From assembly GCA_046545815.1 (NCBI GenBank), contig JBKGZA010000053.1, forward strand, positions 1-17,444: a stretch of 17,444 nucleotides of DNA, written 5' to 3'. How positions within the stretch are numbered: the first letter of the stretch is position 1; each line of letters starts with the position of its first letter. A program made the position numbers and the translations under genes. Below the pieces are notes generated by a model. The model did not search any database. It was given only the letters and a program-made list of their open reading frames with translations, and was not told the DNA's origin. This document shows, one piece after another, positions 6,359 to 14,598 of the stretch. The stretch is from JAGXLC01 sp046545815. Lineage in GTDB: Bacteria; Bacteroidota; Bacteroidia; Bacteroidales; UBA12077.

Positions 6359-8407
6359 ATGGCAAGACATACACCAACTCCAACCCTGATTGCATTTATT
6401 ATGAGCATTTTCATGTTATTGGGTTCCTGCGGCGGATCCGGGGACCAGGAAACACAGAATCTAAAGGTTAAATACATCAACGATTCCATTGATCCGGGCA
6501 ACAATTTCTACCGGTTTGCCAACGACGGCTGGATGGAAGCCCATCCATTGCCTGGAGATGAAAGCCGGTTCGGTTCATTCGACCTTTTGAGAAAAAATAC
6601 CAGGGAAAAGGTGAAGGACATTTTGGAAACTTGTGCAGGCGGCGATTACGAGAAAGGGAGCATTGAGCAAAAAATCGGGGATTTATACAGCCTGGGCATG
6701 GATACGAATAAAATCCGGCAACAGGATATTCAGCCCATTAAAGAGGAGCTGAAATCCATTGAAGCCATTCACTCCAAAGAGGAGCTCATCAACCAGATCA
6801 CCCGTTTCCATAAGTATGGAATCGGTTCTCTGTTCCGGCTGAGCGCAGGGGCAGATGCAAAAAACAGCGGAATGAACATTGCCCAGCTTTCACAGGGCGG
6901 TCTCGGCATGTCAGACCGCGACTATTACCTGAAAAAGGATGAAAGAACGAATAAAATCCGCGGCGCCTACCGGGATTTTATCCCCAAGATCTTCATATTG
7001 GCCGGGACCTCCGATGATAAAGCCGGCAAAAACACAGAAACCATAATGGAACTGGAAACCCGGCTTGCAAAGGCATCCATGACACGCCTGGAAAGGAGGG
7101 ATCCACACAAGACCTATCACAAAATGACACTGGAAGAACTAAAGGAGCTCTGTCCCAATTTTAACTGGGAGGATTATTTCAAAGGCCTGGGTATCGAAGT
7201 TCCCGACAGCATGAACGTACGCCAGCCGGAATTTTTCAGCGAAGTAAACAGCATGATTGAAAGTGTTTCCCTGGATTACTGGAAAACCTATCTGCGCTGG
7301 AACCTTTTGAACGGCACGGCCTCCTATCTCACACCCGAATTTGTGGAAGCCAATTTCGAATTTTACGGAAAAACCATGCAGGGCACGGATGAAATGAAAC
7401 CACGCTGGAGAAGGGTATTGGAAGTGACCAACAGTTCACTCAGCCATCCGATAGGTAAAAAGTTCGTGGAAGAACATTTCCCGCCCAAGGCCAAAGAACG
7501 CATGCTCACACTTGTAGATAACCTCCAGGAAGCATTTAATCAGAGAATCAAAAACCTGGAGTGGATGAGCGAAGAAACCAAAAGCAAAGCCCTGGAAAAG
7601 CTTTCCGTGATGAATGTCAAAATCGGTTACCCCGAAGAATGGAGAGACTTTTCGGATCTTACGATTGATGCTCCCTCCTATGTTGAAAATGTGCTGGCCA
7701 GTAAGAAATTCAACAAGCAATATCAGCTCAATAAAATCGGCAAGCCAGTAGATGAAAACGAATGGTTCATGCCCCCTCAAACCGTCAATGCATACTATTC
7801 ACCCTCTATGAATGAAATCTGTTTCCCGGCCGGAATCCTGCAGCCTCCCTTCTTCTACATGGAAGGTGATAAAGCGATCAATTACGGCGCCATCGGAGGC
7901 GTAATCGGGCATGAAATGACACACGGCTTCGACGACCAGGGAAGAAAATACGACAAGGAAGGCAACCTCAACGACTGGTGGACCAAAGACGATGGCAAAC
8001 GGTTCGATAAAAGGTCAGAGGTACTGATTGAGCAATACAATCAAAAAACGGTGCTCGACACCGTTCATGCCGACGGAGACCTCACTCTCGGTGAAAACAT
8101 AGCCGATCTGGGAGGAATAAGCATTTCCTATACAGCCTTTAAAAATGCCACCAAAAACCAGGAGCTTCCGGAGAAAATAGAGGGCTATACTCCCGCCCAG
8201 CGCTTCTTTTTAGCATGGGCAAGAGTATGGGCACAAAACATACGCGACGAAGAAATTCTGCGCCGAACACAGGAAGATGTGCACAGCCTGGGCATCCACA
8301 GGGTTAACGGTCCGCTACCCAATGTCGACGCCTTTTATGAGGCCTTTAATGTAACCGAAGAGAATGAGCTATATATACCGGAGAATAAAAGAGCCAAGAT
8401 ATGGTAA
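6359..8407 (+). CDS. M13-family zinc metallopeptidase lipoprotein (neprilysin/PepO-like)
   Basis: A 682-residue neprilysin/PepO-type (M13) endopeptidase that should cleave peptides outside the cytoplasm. The frame is open upstream to a TTG overlapping rocD, but ATG 6359 gives a proper signal peptide: a short basic start (MARHT), a hydrophobic stretch TLIAFIMSIFMLL, and a lipobox LGSC with Cys24 as the lipidated residue, followed by GGSGDQ. The large N-terminal M13 domain includes the SDRDYYL segment. The catalytic domain has the family motif VNAYYSPSMNEICFPAGIL, zinc motif HEMTH (His518, Glu519, His522), and third ligand Glu579 in ENIADLGG. It ends with the family's C-terminal Trp (RAKIW). 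All key residues are present. It may share the rocD transcript. The lack of a charged +2 residue leaves outer-membrane anchoring likely but unproven. Confidence 0.93.
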   Translation: MARHTPTPTLIAFIMSIFMLLGSCGGSGDQETQNLKVKYINDSIDPGNNFYRFANDGWMEAHPLPGDESRFGSFDLLRKNTREKVKDILETCAGGDYEKGSIEQKIGDLYSLGMDTNKIRQQDIQPIKEELKSIEAIHSKEELINQITRFHKYGIGSLFRLSAGADAKNSGMNIAQLSQGGLGMSDRDYYLKKDERTNKIRGAYRDFIPKIFILAGTSDDKAGKNTETIMELETRLAKASMTRLERRDPHKTYHKMTLEELKELCPNFNWEDYFKGLGIEVPDSMNVRQPEFFSEVNSMIESVSLDYWKTYLRWNLLNGTASYLTPEFVEANFEFYGKTMQGTDEMKPRWRRVLEVTNSSLSHPIGKKFVEEHFPPKAKERMLTLVDNLQEAFNQRIKNLEWMSEETKSKALEKLSVMNVKIGYPEEWRDFSDLTIDAPSYVENVLASKKFNKQYQLNKIGKPVDENEWFMPPQTVNAYYSPSMNEICFPAGILQPPFFYMEGDKAINYGAIGGVIGHEMTHGFDDQGRKYDKEGNLNDWWTKDDGKRFDKRSEVLIEQYNQKTVLDTVHADGDLTLGENIADLGGISISYTAFKNATKNQELPEKIEGYTPAQRFFLAWARVWAQNIRDEEILRRTQEDVHSLGIHRVNGPLPNVDAFYEAFNVTEENELYIPENKRAKIW

Positions 8408-8460
8408 ACGGTATAATTTTCGATAAATGAAATCAATGTATCATAAAAAAGACAACACAT

Positions 8461-8835
8461 ATGAAAAAAATCATTGATACAGACAAGGCCCCTGCTGCCA
8501 TCGGGCCTTACAGCCAGGCAGTGGAAATCAGGGATACACTTTACATATCGGGGCAATTGCCGCTACGGCCCGGTAGTATGGAGATGCCTGAAACCATTGA
8601 AGAACAAACCGAACAGGTCATGAAAAATATCGGTGCCATACTCAATGATGCAGGCTATGATTATTCCAACGTGATAAAATCCACCATTTATCTGTCGGAC
8701 ATCAATGATTTTCAAACGGTAAACGGCATATACGGCAGCTATTATCCACATGATCCGCCGGCACGCTCAGCATTTCAGGTGCCCAATCTGCCAAAAGGAG
8801 CTAAGGTGGAGATTGAGACGATTGCGGTGAAATAA
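8461..8835 (+). CDS. RidA-family enamine/imine deaminase
   Basis: A 124-residue YjgF/YER057c/UK114 protein. RidA proteins hydrolyse reactive 2-aminoacrylate and related enamines/imines released by PLP enzymes, acting as trimers in the cytoplasm. Family features are in order: APAAIGPYSQAV (10-21), LYISGQLPL (28-36), the STIYLSDINDF segment (74-84), the catalytic arginine in PPARSAFQV (Arg102), and the C-terminal VEIETIAV with the conserved acidic Glu119. Because both the Arg and Glu positions are kept, it fits the active RidA subfamily, though archetypal RidA cannot be told from Rid1-3 relatives by eye. ATG start, 53 bases after the M13 gene. A weak terminator candidate lies about 230 bases downstream. 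Confidence 0.9.
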   Translation: MKKIIDTDKAPAAIGPYSQAVEIRDTLYISGQLPLRPGSMEMPETIEEQTEQVMKNIGAILNDAGYDYSNVIKSTIYLSDINDFQTVNGIYGSYYPHDPPARSAFQVPNLPKGAKVEIETIAVK

Positions 8836-9067
8836 TCAGTTGGCAAACCGGGAGATCAGGTGGCAGAGAAAGATGATAGCCATTCGGTGATCAATCGGTG
8901 GTCATCCACTAAAAAGCCGGGCAAGTTTCTCAAATCTCAATGCTTATGCTCACAACTTTTTCCGGGTTTCTGGTTGACTTATTAAACAATCGATTGGTTA
9001 ACTGGTAAATATCCTGACTCAAAACTCACTGCCAGTCGATACCATCGATATGTGAGCACCGCGTATT

Positions 9068-9096
9068 GTGCGCAACAGATCGGCGCACCTTTTATT
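9068..9096 (+). terminator. Weak terminator candidate between the RidA gene and folD
   Basis: GTGCGC (9068-9073) pairs perfectly with GCGCAC (9083-9088) across a 9-base loop and is followed by CTTTTATT. On this strand it could end RidA transcripts, though it is far from the stop at 8835 and the T-run is short. Nothing else is recognisable in the 290-base convergent gap 8836-9125: no ORF of note and no RNA gene. Confidence 0.35.
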
Positions 9097-9125
9097 AATC
9101 TACCGAAACCTTTGAAGTTCCTAAA

Positions 9126-10007
9126 TCATCCGTAAATCCTGCCCTGAGAAGCTGCGACGGTATTTTTGAGCAGCGATACGATAGTCATGGGACCTACTCC
9201 GCCCGGAACGGGCGTGATGTAGCTGGCTTTTTCCTTCACTTCATCATATTTTACATCTCCCTTAAGCTTCCAGCCCGATTTGGTTTTATCCGACCGGATC
9301 CGGTGAATACCCACATCGATCACCACTGCTCCTTCCTTGACCATATCGGCGGTGACGAATTCCATTTTGCCCATGGCCACAATCAGTATATCGGCTTTGG
9401 CCAGCACCTGCTCCAGATTTTTGGTTCTGCTGTGACAAACTGTAACCGTGCAATTTCCGGGTGTGGCTTTCTGCAGGAGAAGATTGGCAACCGGCTTCCC
9501 GACAATGTTGCTTCTGCCCAGTACTGCGCAGTCCTTGCCTTCTGTTTCAATGTCGTATCTTTTAAGCATCTCAAGTATCCCTGCGGGAGTGGCGGGCAGA
9601 TAGGACGAAAGCCCCAGCACCATCCGGCCCATGTTCACCGGATGAAAACCATCCACGTCCTTCTTAGGATCAACGGCTTCAATCACTTTCTGGTCATCTA
9701 TATGCTCAGGTAAAGGCAATTGCACAATAAACCCGTCCACTTCGGGATTGTTGTTCAGCTCATCAACTTTTTTCAGCAGATCCTCCTGAGAGATGGATTC
9801 CTCAAGACGAATCACCTCCGATTCTATGCCTACCTTATTGCAGGCTTTCTCTTTATTATTGACGTAAGTTTCACTGGCGGGGTCATTGCCTACAAGCACC
9901 GCTACAAGATGCGGTGTTTTGCCCCCAATTTTTTTTATTTCTTCAACCTCCCGGGCAATTTCATCCTTGAGTGTAGAAGAAAGCTTTTTTCCATCAATTA
10001 ATTCCAT
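9126..10007 (-). CDS. folD: Bifunctional methylenetetrahydrofolate dehydrogenase/cyclohydrolase
   Basis: FolD interconverts 5,10-methylene-, 5,10-methenyl- and 10-formyl-tetrahydrofolate with NADP, supplying one-carbon units for purines and formyl-Met. The 293 residues match the family. SETYVNNKEKAC contains the catalytic lysine (Lys52) after Tyr48. DGFIVQLPLPEHID (about 106-119) and the DVDGFHPVNMG segment follow. AVLGRSNIVGKPVA begins the Rossmann-type cofactor site, and PVPGGVGPMTI near the C-terminus is diagnostic. ATG start at 10007, 18 bases after the ffh stop, so the two form a transcription unit read from the ffh promoter. The gene ends in a convergent gap facing the RidA gene. Confidence 0.97.
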   Translation of the reverse strand: MELIDGKKLSSTLKDEIAREVEEIKKIGGKTPHLVAVLVGNDPASETYVNNKEKACNKVGIESEVIRLEESISQEDLLKKVDELNNNPEVDGFIVQLPLPEHIDDQKVIEAVDPKKDVDGFHPVNMGRMVLGLSSYLPATPAGILEMLKRYDIETEGKDCAVLGRSNIVGKPVANLLLQKATPGNCTVTVCHSRTKNLEQVLAKADILIVAMGKMEFVTADMVKEGAVVIDVGIHRIRSDKTKSGWKLKGDVKYDEVKEKASYITPVPGGVGPMTIVSLLKNTVAASQGRIYG

Positions 10008-10025
10008 AAGGTTTATTGAATTTGA

Positions 10026-11372
10026 TTACATCCTGCCTTTCGTCGCCTGCATGTTGTTCATGAGGTCTTTCATACCCCCGTCTTTCCCGTCTTTCATCTT
10101 CTTCATCATTTTGCGTGTTTCCGAGAACTGCTTGATCAGGCGATTTACCTCCTGGACGTTGGTACCGCTGCCCTCGGCTATTCTTTTTCTGCGACTTCCG
10201 TTAAGTATACGGGGATCCTTCCGTTCTTCGGGTGTCATGGAACGTATGATGGCTTCGATACCCTTGAACGCATCATCATCCATATCCATATTCCTGATGG
10301 CTTTACCCATGCCCGGGATCATAGAAGCCAGGTCCTTGAAATTACCCATCTTCCTGATCTGGTGTATCTGTGAAAGAAAATCGTCAAAATCGAACTCGTT
10401 CTTGGCGATCTTCTTGTTCAGCTTGCGGGCTTCATGCTCATCATACTGTTCCTGGGCCTTTTCAACCAACGAAACGATGTCGCCCATCCCCAAAATACGG
10501 TCGGCCATACGATCGGGGTGGAACACATCGATGTTCTCCATCTTTTCGCCTGTACCGACAAACTTGATGGGTTTGTCCACCACGGCCCTTATAGACAATG
10601 CAGCACCTCCGCGGGTGTCGCCGTCAAGTTTGGTGAGGATCACTCCCTCGTAATCAAGCCGCTCATTAAACTCTTTAGCGGTATTGACGGCATCCTGGCC
10701 GGTCATAGAATCCACCACAAAAAGGGTTTCGTGAGGCTCCACCGCTTTCTTTATACTTGCCACCTCATTCATCATGTGTTCATCAATGGCCAGACGTCCG
10801 GCAGTGTCGATGATCACCAGATTGTGTCCTTCGTTTTTAGCTTGTTTGATGGCTCCCTTGGAAATATTGACGGGGTCTTTATTTCCGTCTTCCGTATATA
10901 CAGGTACCCGAATCTGTTCGCCAACTACCTTGAGCTGGTCTATAGCAGCAGGTCTGTAAACGTCGCCGGCCACCAGCAGGGGTTTCTTGCCATGTTTATC
11001 CCTGAAAAAGCGGGCCAGTTTACCTGCCATGGTTGTCTTACCGGAACCCTGCAGTCCTGCAAGCATTATGACGGTAGGATTTCCCTCCAGGTTGACTTCT
11101 GCAGCCGTTCCTCCCATCAGGTTGGCCAACTCGTCACTCACAATCTTAACCATCAACTGGCCGGGCTTTACCGACTCCACGACCTTCTGTCCAAGGGCCT
11201 TCTCCTTGACGGTATTGGTGAAATCTTTGGCAATTTTATAGTTCACGTCGGCATCCAGCAGGGCCCTTCTCACATCCTTAAGCGTTTCCGCAATGTTAAC
11301 ATCAGAAATCCTGCCCTGCCCCTTGAGCATCTTAAACGATTGTTCCAGACGATCTGTAAGATTATCAAACAT
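10026..11372 (-). CDS. ffh: Signal recognition particle protein Ffh
   Basis: Ffh (SRP54) binds signal sequences emerging from the ribosome and, with SRP RNA and FtsY, targets membrane proteins. The 448 residues match the family. The helical N domain is residues 1-90 (FDNLTDRLEQSFKMLKGQG at the start). The G domain has G1 GLQGSGKTT (106-114), the substrate-recognition DVYRPAAIDQL, G3 DTAGR, and G4 TKLDGDTRGG. The Met-rich M domain follows (about 300-448) with MGNFKDLASMIPGMGKA and an SRP RNA-binding SGTNVQEVNRLIKQF helix. The C-terminus is a basic, Gly/Met-rich tail. ATG 11372 gives the standard start, preceded by a promoter. No SRP RNA gene was recognised in the window. Confidence 0.97.
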   Translation of the reverse strand: MFDNLTDRLEQSFKMLKGQGRISDVNIAETLKDVRRALLDADVNYKIAKDFTNTVKEKALGQKVVESVKPGQLMVKIVSDELANLMGGTAAEVNLEGNPTVIMLAGLQGSGKTTMAGKLARFFRDKHGKKPLLVAGDVYRPAAIDQLKVVGEQIRVPVYTEDGNKDPVNISKGAIKQAKNEGHNLVIIDTAGRLAIDEHMMNEVASIKKAVEPHETLFVVDSMTGQDAVNTAKEFNERLDYEGVILTKLDGDTRGGAALSIRAVVDKPIKFVGTGEKMENIDVFHPDRMADRILGMGDIVSLVEKAQEQYDEHEARKLNKKIAKNEFDFDDFLSQIHQIRKMGNFKDLASMIPGMGKAIRNMDMDDDAFKGIEAIIRSMTPEERKDPRILNGSRRKRIAEGSGTNVQEVNRLIKQFSETRKMMKKMKDGKDGGMKDLMNNMQATKGRM

Positions 11373-11409
11373 ATTTTACTGTTTTCTTTTTAAATGGTAA
11401 AATGACCAA

Positions 11410-11440
11410 CAAATTTAAAAAAATTTAACGACACGTGAAA
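11410..11440 (-). promoter_or_regulatory. Bacteroidetes-type promoter for ffh-folD
   Basis: Read on the - strand, TTTC (11440-11437) in the -33 position is followed by a 19-base spacer and a perfect TAnnTTTG element, TAAATTTG (11417-11410). The predicted start is near 11403, about 30 bases upstream of the ffh ATG. Confidence 0.6.
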
Positions 11441-11481
11441 GGTGAAATTGTTCGTCTGCTATTTTGTGCAAATGTGGTTAG

Positions 11482-11637
11482 GCGCTTAAAGCGCAACATG
11501 AACCAACATGTTGTTCAAACTTAATCTAAACATTGGTTCCTTCCGCGAAGCGCTTTTTTTCAGGCTTGTACTGAAAAAAGGCAGTACCTTACCGGTCAAA
11601 TTTTTGTTTTTTCTGGCAAAACTTGCCCGGTAAGGTA
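11482..11637. repeat. Run of four hairpins in the ffh upstream gap
   Basis: Four inverted repeats lie end to end. GCGCTT/AAGCGC spans 11482-11494. GAACCAA...TTGGTTC spans 11500-11539 and extends inward with a two-base bulge. TTTTTTCAG/CTGAAAAAA spans 11555-11579 with a 7-base loop, and outward pairs reach 11552-11582. TACCTTACCGG/CCGGTAAGGTA spans 11585-11637 with a long U-rich loop. No ORF of note overlaps them. They could be a structured RNA, decayed repeat elements, or a set of terminators and operators; I cannot assign them. Confidence 0.6.
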
Positions 11638-11656
11638 AAGTTTTAACACTGAAAAA

Positions 11657-11936
11657 ATGAACAGGAGTGTAAACCCCCGACCTGTTCGGTTATGACTATA
11701 CCGATCACGGAGAAATACAGAGAGTACTACTTGGATTTGCCTTACAGGTAGTCATTGACCTCTCTGAACCGGATAAAATCCTGCTGGTCGACCGCATGAC
11801 AAAATGGAATTTTCTGACAGGCATCATCGAAACCAGATTAAAAGGGACAATGATTTACAACACCATTGGTTCACTTGCAATTGCACTGATATTTATCCTA
11901 TTTGCCGTTATAATTTGTAATACTAAAATGATATGA
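11657..11936 (+). pseudogene. Small predicted membrane protein, frame broken at a C-run
   Basis: From ATG 11657 the frame reads MNRSVNP and then meets a run of five C (11674-11678). In the given sequence it terminates soon after, at the TGA around 11693. Removing one C from the run joins it to an open frame ending TGA at 11936, giving a 92-residue protein: a charged N-terminal half (DLFGYDYTDHGEIQRVLLGF, then an Asp/Glu-rich turn and DRMTKW), and one clear membrane span near residues 66-86 (IYNTIGSLAIALIFILFAVI). I recognise no family. The clean joining at one homopolymer suggests a recent frameshift mutation, a phase-variable tract or a base-call error rather than chance. If the frame stays broken, a 46-residue product could start at ATG 11796. 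It lies between the hairpin run and larE. Confidence 0.5.
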
Positions 11937-11960
11937 TACCATACTGGTCAAAAAGAAGAA

Positions 11961-11991
11961 TTTGCGTTAAAAACACACTATAATACCATTC
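11961..11991 (+). promoter_or_regulatory. Possible promoter for larE
   Basis: TTTG (11961-11964), a 19-base spacer, then TACCATTC (11984-11991), which keeps the TA and two of the four fixed TTTG positions. The spacing is right but the -7 element is poor. It sits 31 bases before the larE ATG. Confidence 0.25.
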
Positions 11992-12022
11992 CGTGAGATT
12001 GTTAACCCAAAAACCACAACTT

Positions 12023-12844
12023 ATGGATAAACTTGAAAATCTATTCAACATCCTCAGCAGATATGACTCAGCCGTGATTGCCTTCTCCGGAGGAGTGGAC
12101 AGCACCTTTCTGGCCAGGGTAGCAAGGGAAGTATTGCAGGACAGGCTGCTGCTGGTTACAGCCACATCCTTTGCCTTTCCTTTCCACGAGCTGGAGGAAT
12201 CCAAAAAGCTGGCCAAACAGATGAACATAGCTCATAAGGTGATCACATCGGAGGAGATGAACATACCGGGTTATTCCAACAATCCGCCCGATCGATGTTA
12301 TTACTGCAAAAGCGAAGTATTCGAAAAAATCAAGTATGTTGCTCAGCAGGAAGGCTATCATGCCGTGTTTGACGGGACCAATGCCGGGGATACCGGTGAT
12401 TATCGTCCCGGTATGAAGGCCCTGAAGGAAAAAGAGATTGAAAGCCCCCTGAAGGAAGCGGGAATGACCAAAGACGACATCCGGCATTATTCCCGTGAGT
12501 ATGGCTTGCCGACGGCCGACAAACCGGCTGAATCTTGTCTGGCTTCCAGGTTTCCCTATGGCGAAAAAATTGATACGGGCAAACTTGACCGTGTGAGTCG
12601 GGCCGAACTGAGGATCAAATTTCTCGGCTTCACGCAATTTCGGGTACGCAGCCATAATGACCTGGCCAGGTTGGAATTCATCCCAAAAGAGATGGACAGG
12701 GCCTGGCAGATGCGCCAGCAACTCAATAAAATCTGCAAAGAAGCGGGATACACCTATGTAACGATTGATACCACAGGCTATCGTTCAGGCGCTATGAACG
12801 AAACGCTTAAAAAAGGGGCATCCTTCAACAGCAGTACAGACTAA
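12023..12844 (+). CDS. larE: LarE-family ATP-dependent sulfur transferase
   Basis: LarE adenylates and sulfurises the pyridinium carboxylate precursor of the nickel-pincer nucleotide cofactor of lactate racemase and relatives. The PP-loop SGGVDSTF lies at residues 22-29, followed by an adenine-binding TATSFAFP. Cysteines are found as CYYC (Cys92, Cys95), and Cys172 in PAESCLASRFPYG is the position of the sulfur-donating cysteine in Lactiplantibacillus LarE. DGTNAGDTGDYRPGMKAL is the second family signature. Three conserved cysteines point to the type reported to hold a [4Fe-4S] cluster rather than sacrificing a cysteine. The frame is open from a GTG at 11993, but ATG 12023 (MDKLENLFNIL) is the family-like start. 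No larB or larC is in view, so the partner pathway is elsewhere or different. 273 residues, full length. Confidence 0.9.
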   Translation: MDKLENLFNILSRYDSAVIAFSGGVDSTFLARVAREVLQDRLLLVTATSFAFPFHELEESKKLAKQMNIAHKVITSEEMNIPGYSNNPPDRCYYCKSEVFEKIKYVAQQEGYHAVFDGTNAGDTGDYRPGMKALKEKEIESPLKEAGMTKDDIRHYSREYGLPTADKPAESCLASRFPYGEKIDTGKLDRVSRAELRIKFLGFTQFRVRSHNDLARLEFIPKEMDRAWQMRQQLNKICKEAGYTYVTIDTTGYRSGAMNETLKKGASFNSSTD

Positions 12845-12869
12845 AAGCCGGCATATCCAGGCCACCAGA

Positions 12870-14471
12870 TTAGAATCCTGCAATATTGACAAGCACAGTG
12901 GGTATAAGCAGCAATATACCCGTCAAAACAAGAATGCCCAGAAAGGGGATAAACCATCGGAACCATTTGTCGTAGGGTATTTTGGCCATACCAAGTACGC
13001 CCATGAGCACCCCGGAGGTGGGGGTAATCATATTGGTAAACCCGTCGCCAAACTGGAACACCAGCACGGCAGTCTGCCGGGATATACCGATCAAGTCGGA
13101 GAAGGGTGCCATGATGGGCATGGTAAGGGCGGCTTGTCCCGAACCCGACGGCATAAGAATGTTCAGGAGGGTTTGAAACAGGTACATAACTCCTACAGAG
13201 CCTATCTTTCCCACATCTTTCATGCCTTCAGCCATATGGTGCAGCAAGGTATCTATGATATTGCCTTCCTCCAGCAGGAAGACGATGCCCCCTGCCAGGC
13301 CAACAACAATGGCAGCACCCATGATATCCCTGACTCCCTTCAGAAACAGCTCGGCAATGTTATTGCCCGGTTCGTTGAAGGCAATTCCGGATAAGATGCC
13401 CATGGCCAGAAAAACGGTGGCGATCTTCATGATGTACCAGTCGTAGCCCATCACGCCGACAATAAGAAACAGGATGGTATACATCAGCAGGTTCAGAATA
13501 AAAAAATGGACCGATTTTCTCAGTCCCATCAGCGAGGTAAAGGCATACAAACCGGTTAATATGGGGATCACGGGAAGACTGAACGAATTCCTGCCCACCT
13601 CCATGGTGGTCATGGGATGTTGCACGGAAAAGATGGCCAGTGCCCCAAGAATAAGAAAATATACAATCCAGGCAGATACAGGCCTCCGGTATTCAATATT
13701 TTCAATACCGTTTCCCTTATTTTGCCGCCACTGTTCATCATCCTGGTACACCGGAGAACGTGCAGGGTCTTTTCTGAGGCGTTTCATATATCTTAAAACA
13801 AAGGCAATACCCACGATATTCAGCACCATCCAGCAGAAGAACCGATATTCTATACCTGAGAACAAGGGTATATCGGCCAGGCCCTGTGCTATTCCCACCG
13901 TGAAAGGATTCAGCATAGCTCCGGCAAAGCCCAGGCCGGCAGCTACGAAACACATAGATACACCTACGATCGAATCATATCCCATCGAGATGGACAAGGG
14001 GACGAAGATGATCACAAAAGCGATGGTCTCCTCACTCATACCGAATACGGCACCGAAAAGACTAAACATCAACATAATCAGGACAACCACAATGTTGTCC
14101 ACGCCGAGGAATTTAATGAAGCGGTTGGACTCTAAGCGCCGGGTGAAACGCAGAAAAGAAAAAATGCCAACGTCAATGGCCCGGCTTTTGTTCATGATCC
14201 AGAATGCCCCGCCAACCATCAATATAAAGGCAATGATGTTGCTTTTGGATATGAATCCGTGATAAAAAGCAGAAAATATCTGCCAGGTCTGGGGATTGCT
14301 CTTTGTATATTCAAACGATCCGTTTTTTACCACCTCCCTTTTTACACCGCTATCCATAATGATTTCCCGCTCGTACTCCCCGCCGGGTATAAACCAGGTC
14401 AGTACGGCACCCAGCACGATAATAAAGAAGATGATCACGAAAGTATGGGGGATCTTCCTTTGCTTAAGCAT
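12870..14471 (-). CDS. YfcC-family membrane carrier (DcuC-like fold)
   Basis: A 533-residue multi-pass inner-membrane transporter of the YfcC/COG1288 group within the ion-transporter superfamily (Pfam C4-dicarboxylate anaerobic carrier). The N-terminus PHTFVIIFFIIVLGAVLTWFIPGGEYER is typical: one span followed by the IPGGEY/F motif. The SKSNIIAFILMVGGAFWIM span, GAVFGMSEETIAF, and the paired re-entrant-type motifs MPSGSGQAALTMPI and QFGDGFTNMITPTSG near the C-terminus are also typical. About twelve or more hydrophobic segments are visible. Members are annotated as amino-acid, basic amino-acid or dicarboxylate carriers; the substrate here is unknown. ATG 14471 starts at MLKQRKIPH. It converges on larE with 25 bases between stops and no obvious terminator. 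Confidence 0.85.
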   Translation of the reverse strand: MLKQRKIPHTFVIIFFIIVLGAVLTWFIPGGEYEREIIMDSGVKREVVKNGSFEYTKSNPQTWQIFSAFYHGFISKSNIIAFILMVGGAFWIMNKSRAIDVGIFSFLRFTRRLESNRFIKFLGVDNIVVVLIMLMFSLFGAVFGMSEETIAFVIIFVPLSISMGYDSIVGVSMCFVAAGLGFAGAMLNPFTVGIAQGLADIPLFSGIEYRFFCWMVLNIVGIAFVLRYMKRLRKDPARSPVYQDDEQWRQNKGNGIENIEYRRPVSAWIVYFLILGALAIFSVQHPMTTMEVGRNSFSLPVIPILTGLYAFTSLMGLRKSVHFFILNLLMYTILFLIVGVMGYDWYIMKIATVFLAMGILSGIAFNEPGNNIAELFLKGVRDIMGAAIVVGLAGGIVFLLEEGNIIDTLLHHMAEGMKDVGKIGSVGVMYLFQTLLNILMPSGSGQAALTMPIMAPFSDLIGISRQTAVLVFQFGDGFTNMITPTSGVLMGVLGMAKIPYDKWFRWFIPFLGILVLTGILLLIPTVLVNIAGF

Positions 14472-14598
14472 ATCAAGCCATTTTGAATTTCAGGGTGGGT
14501 AAAATTAAGAGAATTTTGTTGTCAGACATGAAGACACAGAGAAAATCACTTGGGAGCACAGAGGACTTGATGAACTAAACAGATGAAAAGGTGGAAAA

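Noticed and set aside
8742..8750. A perfect DnaA box, TTATCCACA, inside the RidA gene.
   Set aside because: It is single, within coding sequence and far from dnaA. One such 9-mer in about 35 kb of both strands is not surprising, and no AT-rich unwinding region or box cluster accompanies it.
5065..8835. The idea that rocD, the M13 peptidase and the RidA gene form a dedicated amino-acid degradation operon.
   Set aside because: They share a strand and moderate gaps (73 and 53 bases), but their families are widely scattered housekeeping functions, and no other catabolic gene is linked. Possible co-transcription is all I can support.
9886..11393. Long open frames on the + strand opposite folD and ffh (255 and 319 residues).
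   Set aside because: They are antisense to two strongly recognised genes and show no domain or motif; they are shadows of the codon pattern.
13474..14262. A 262-residue open frame opposite the YfcC-type gene.
   Set aside because: It is antisense to a clear membrane carrier, with composition explained by reversed hydrophobic codons and no recognisable domain.
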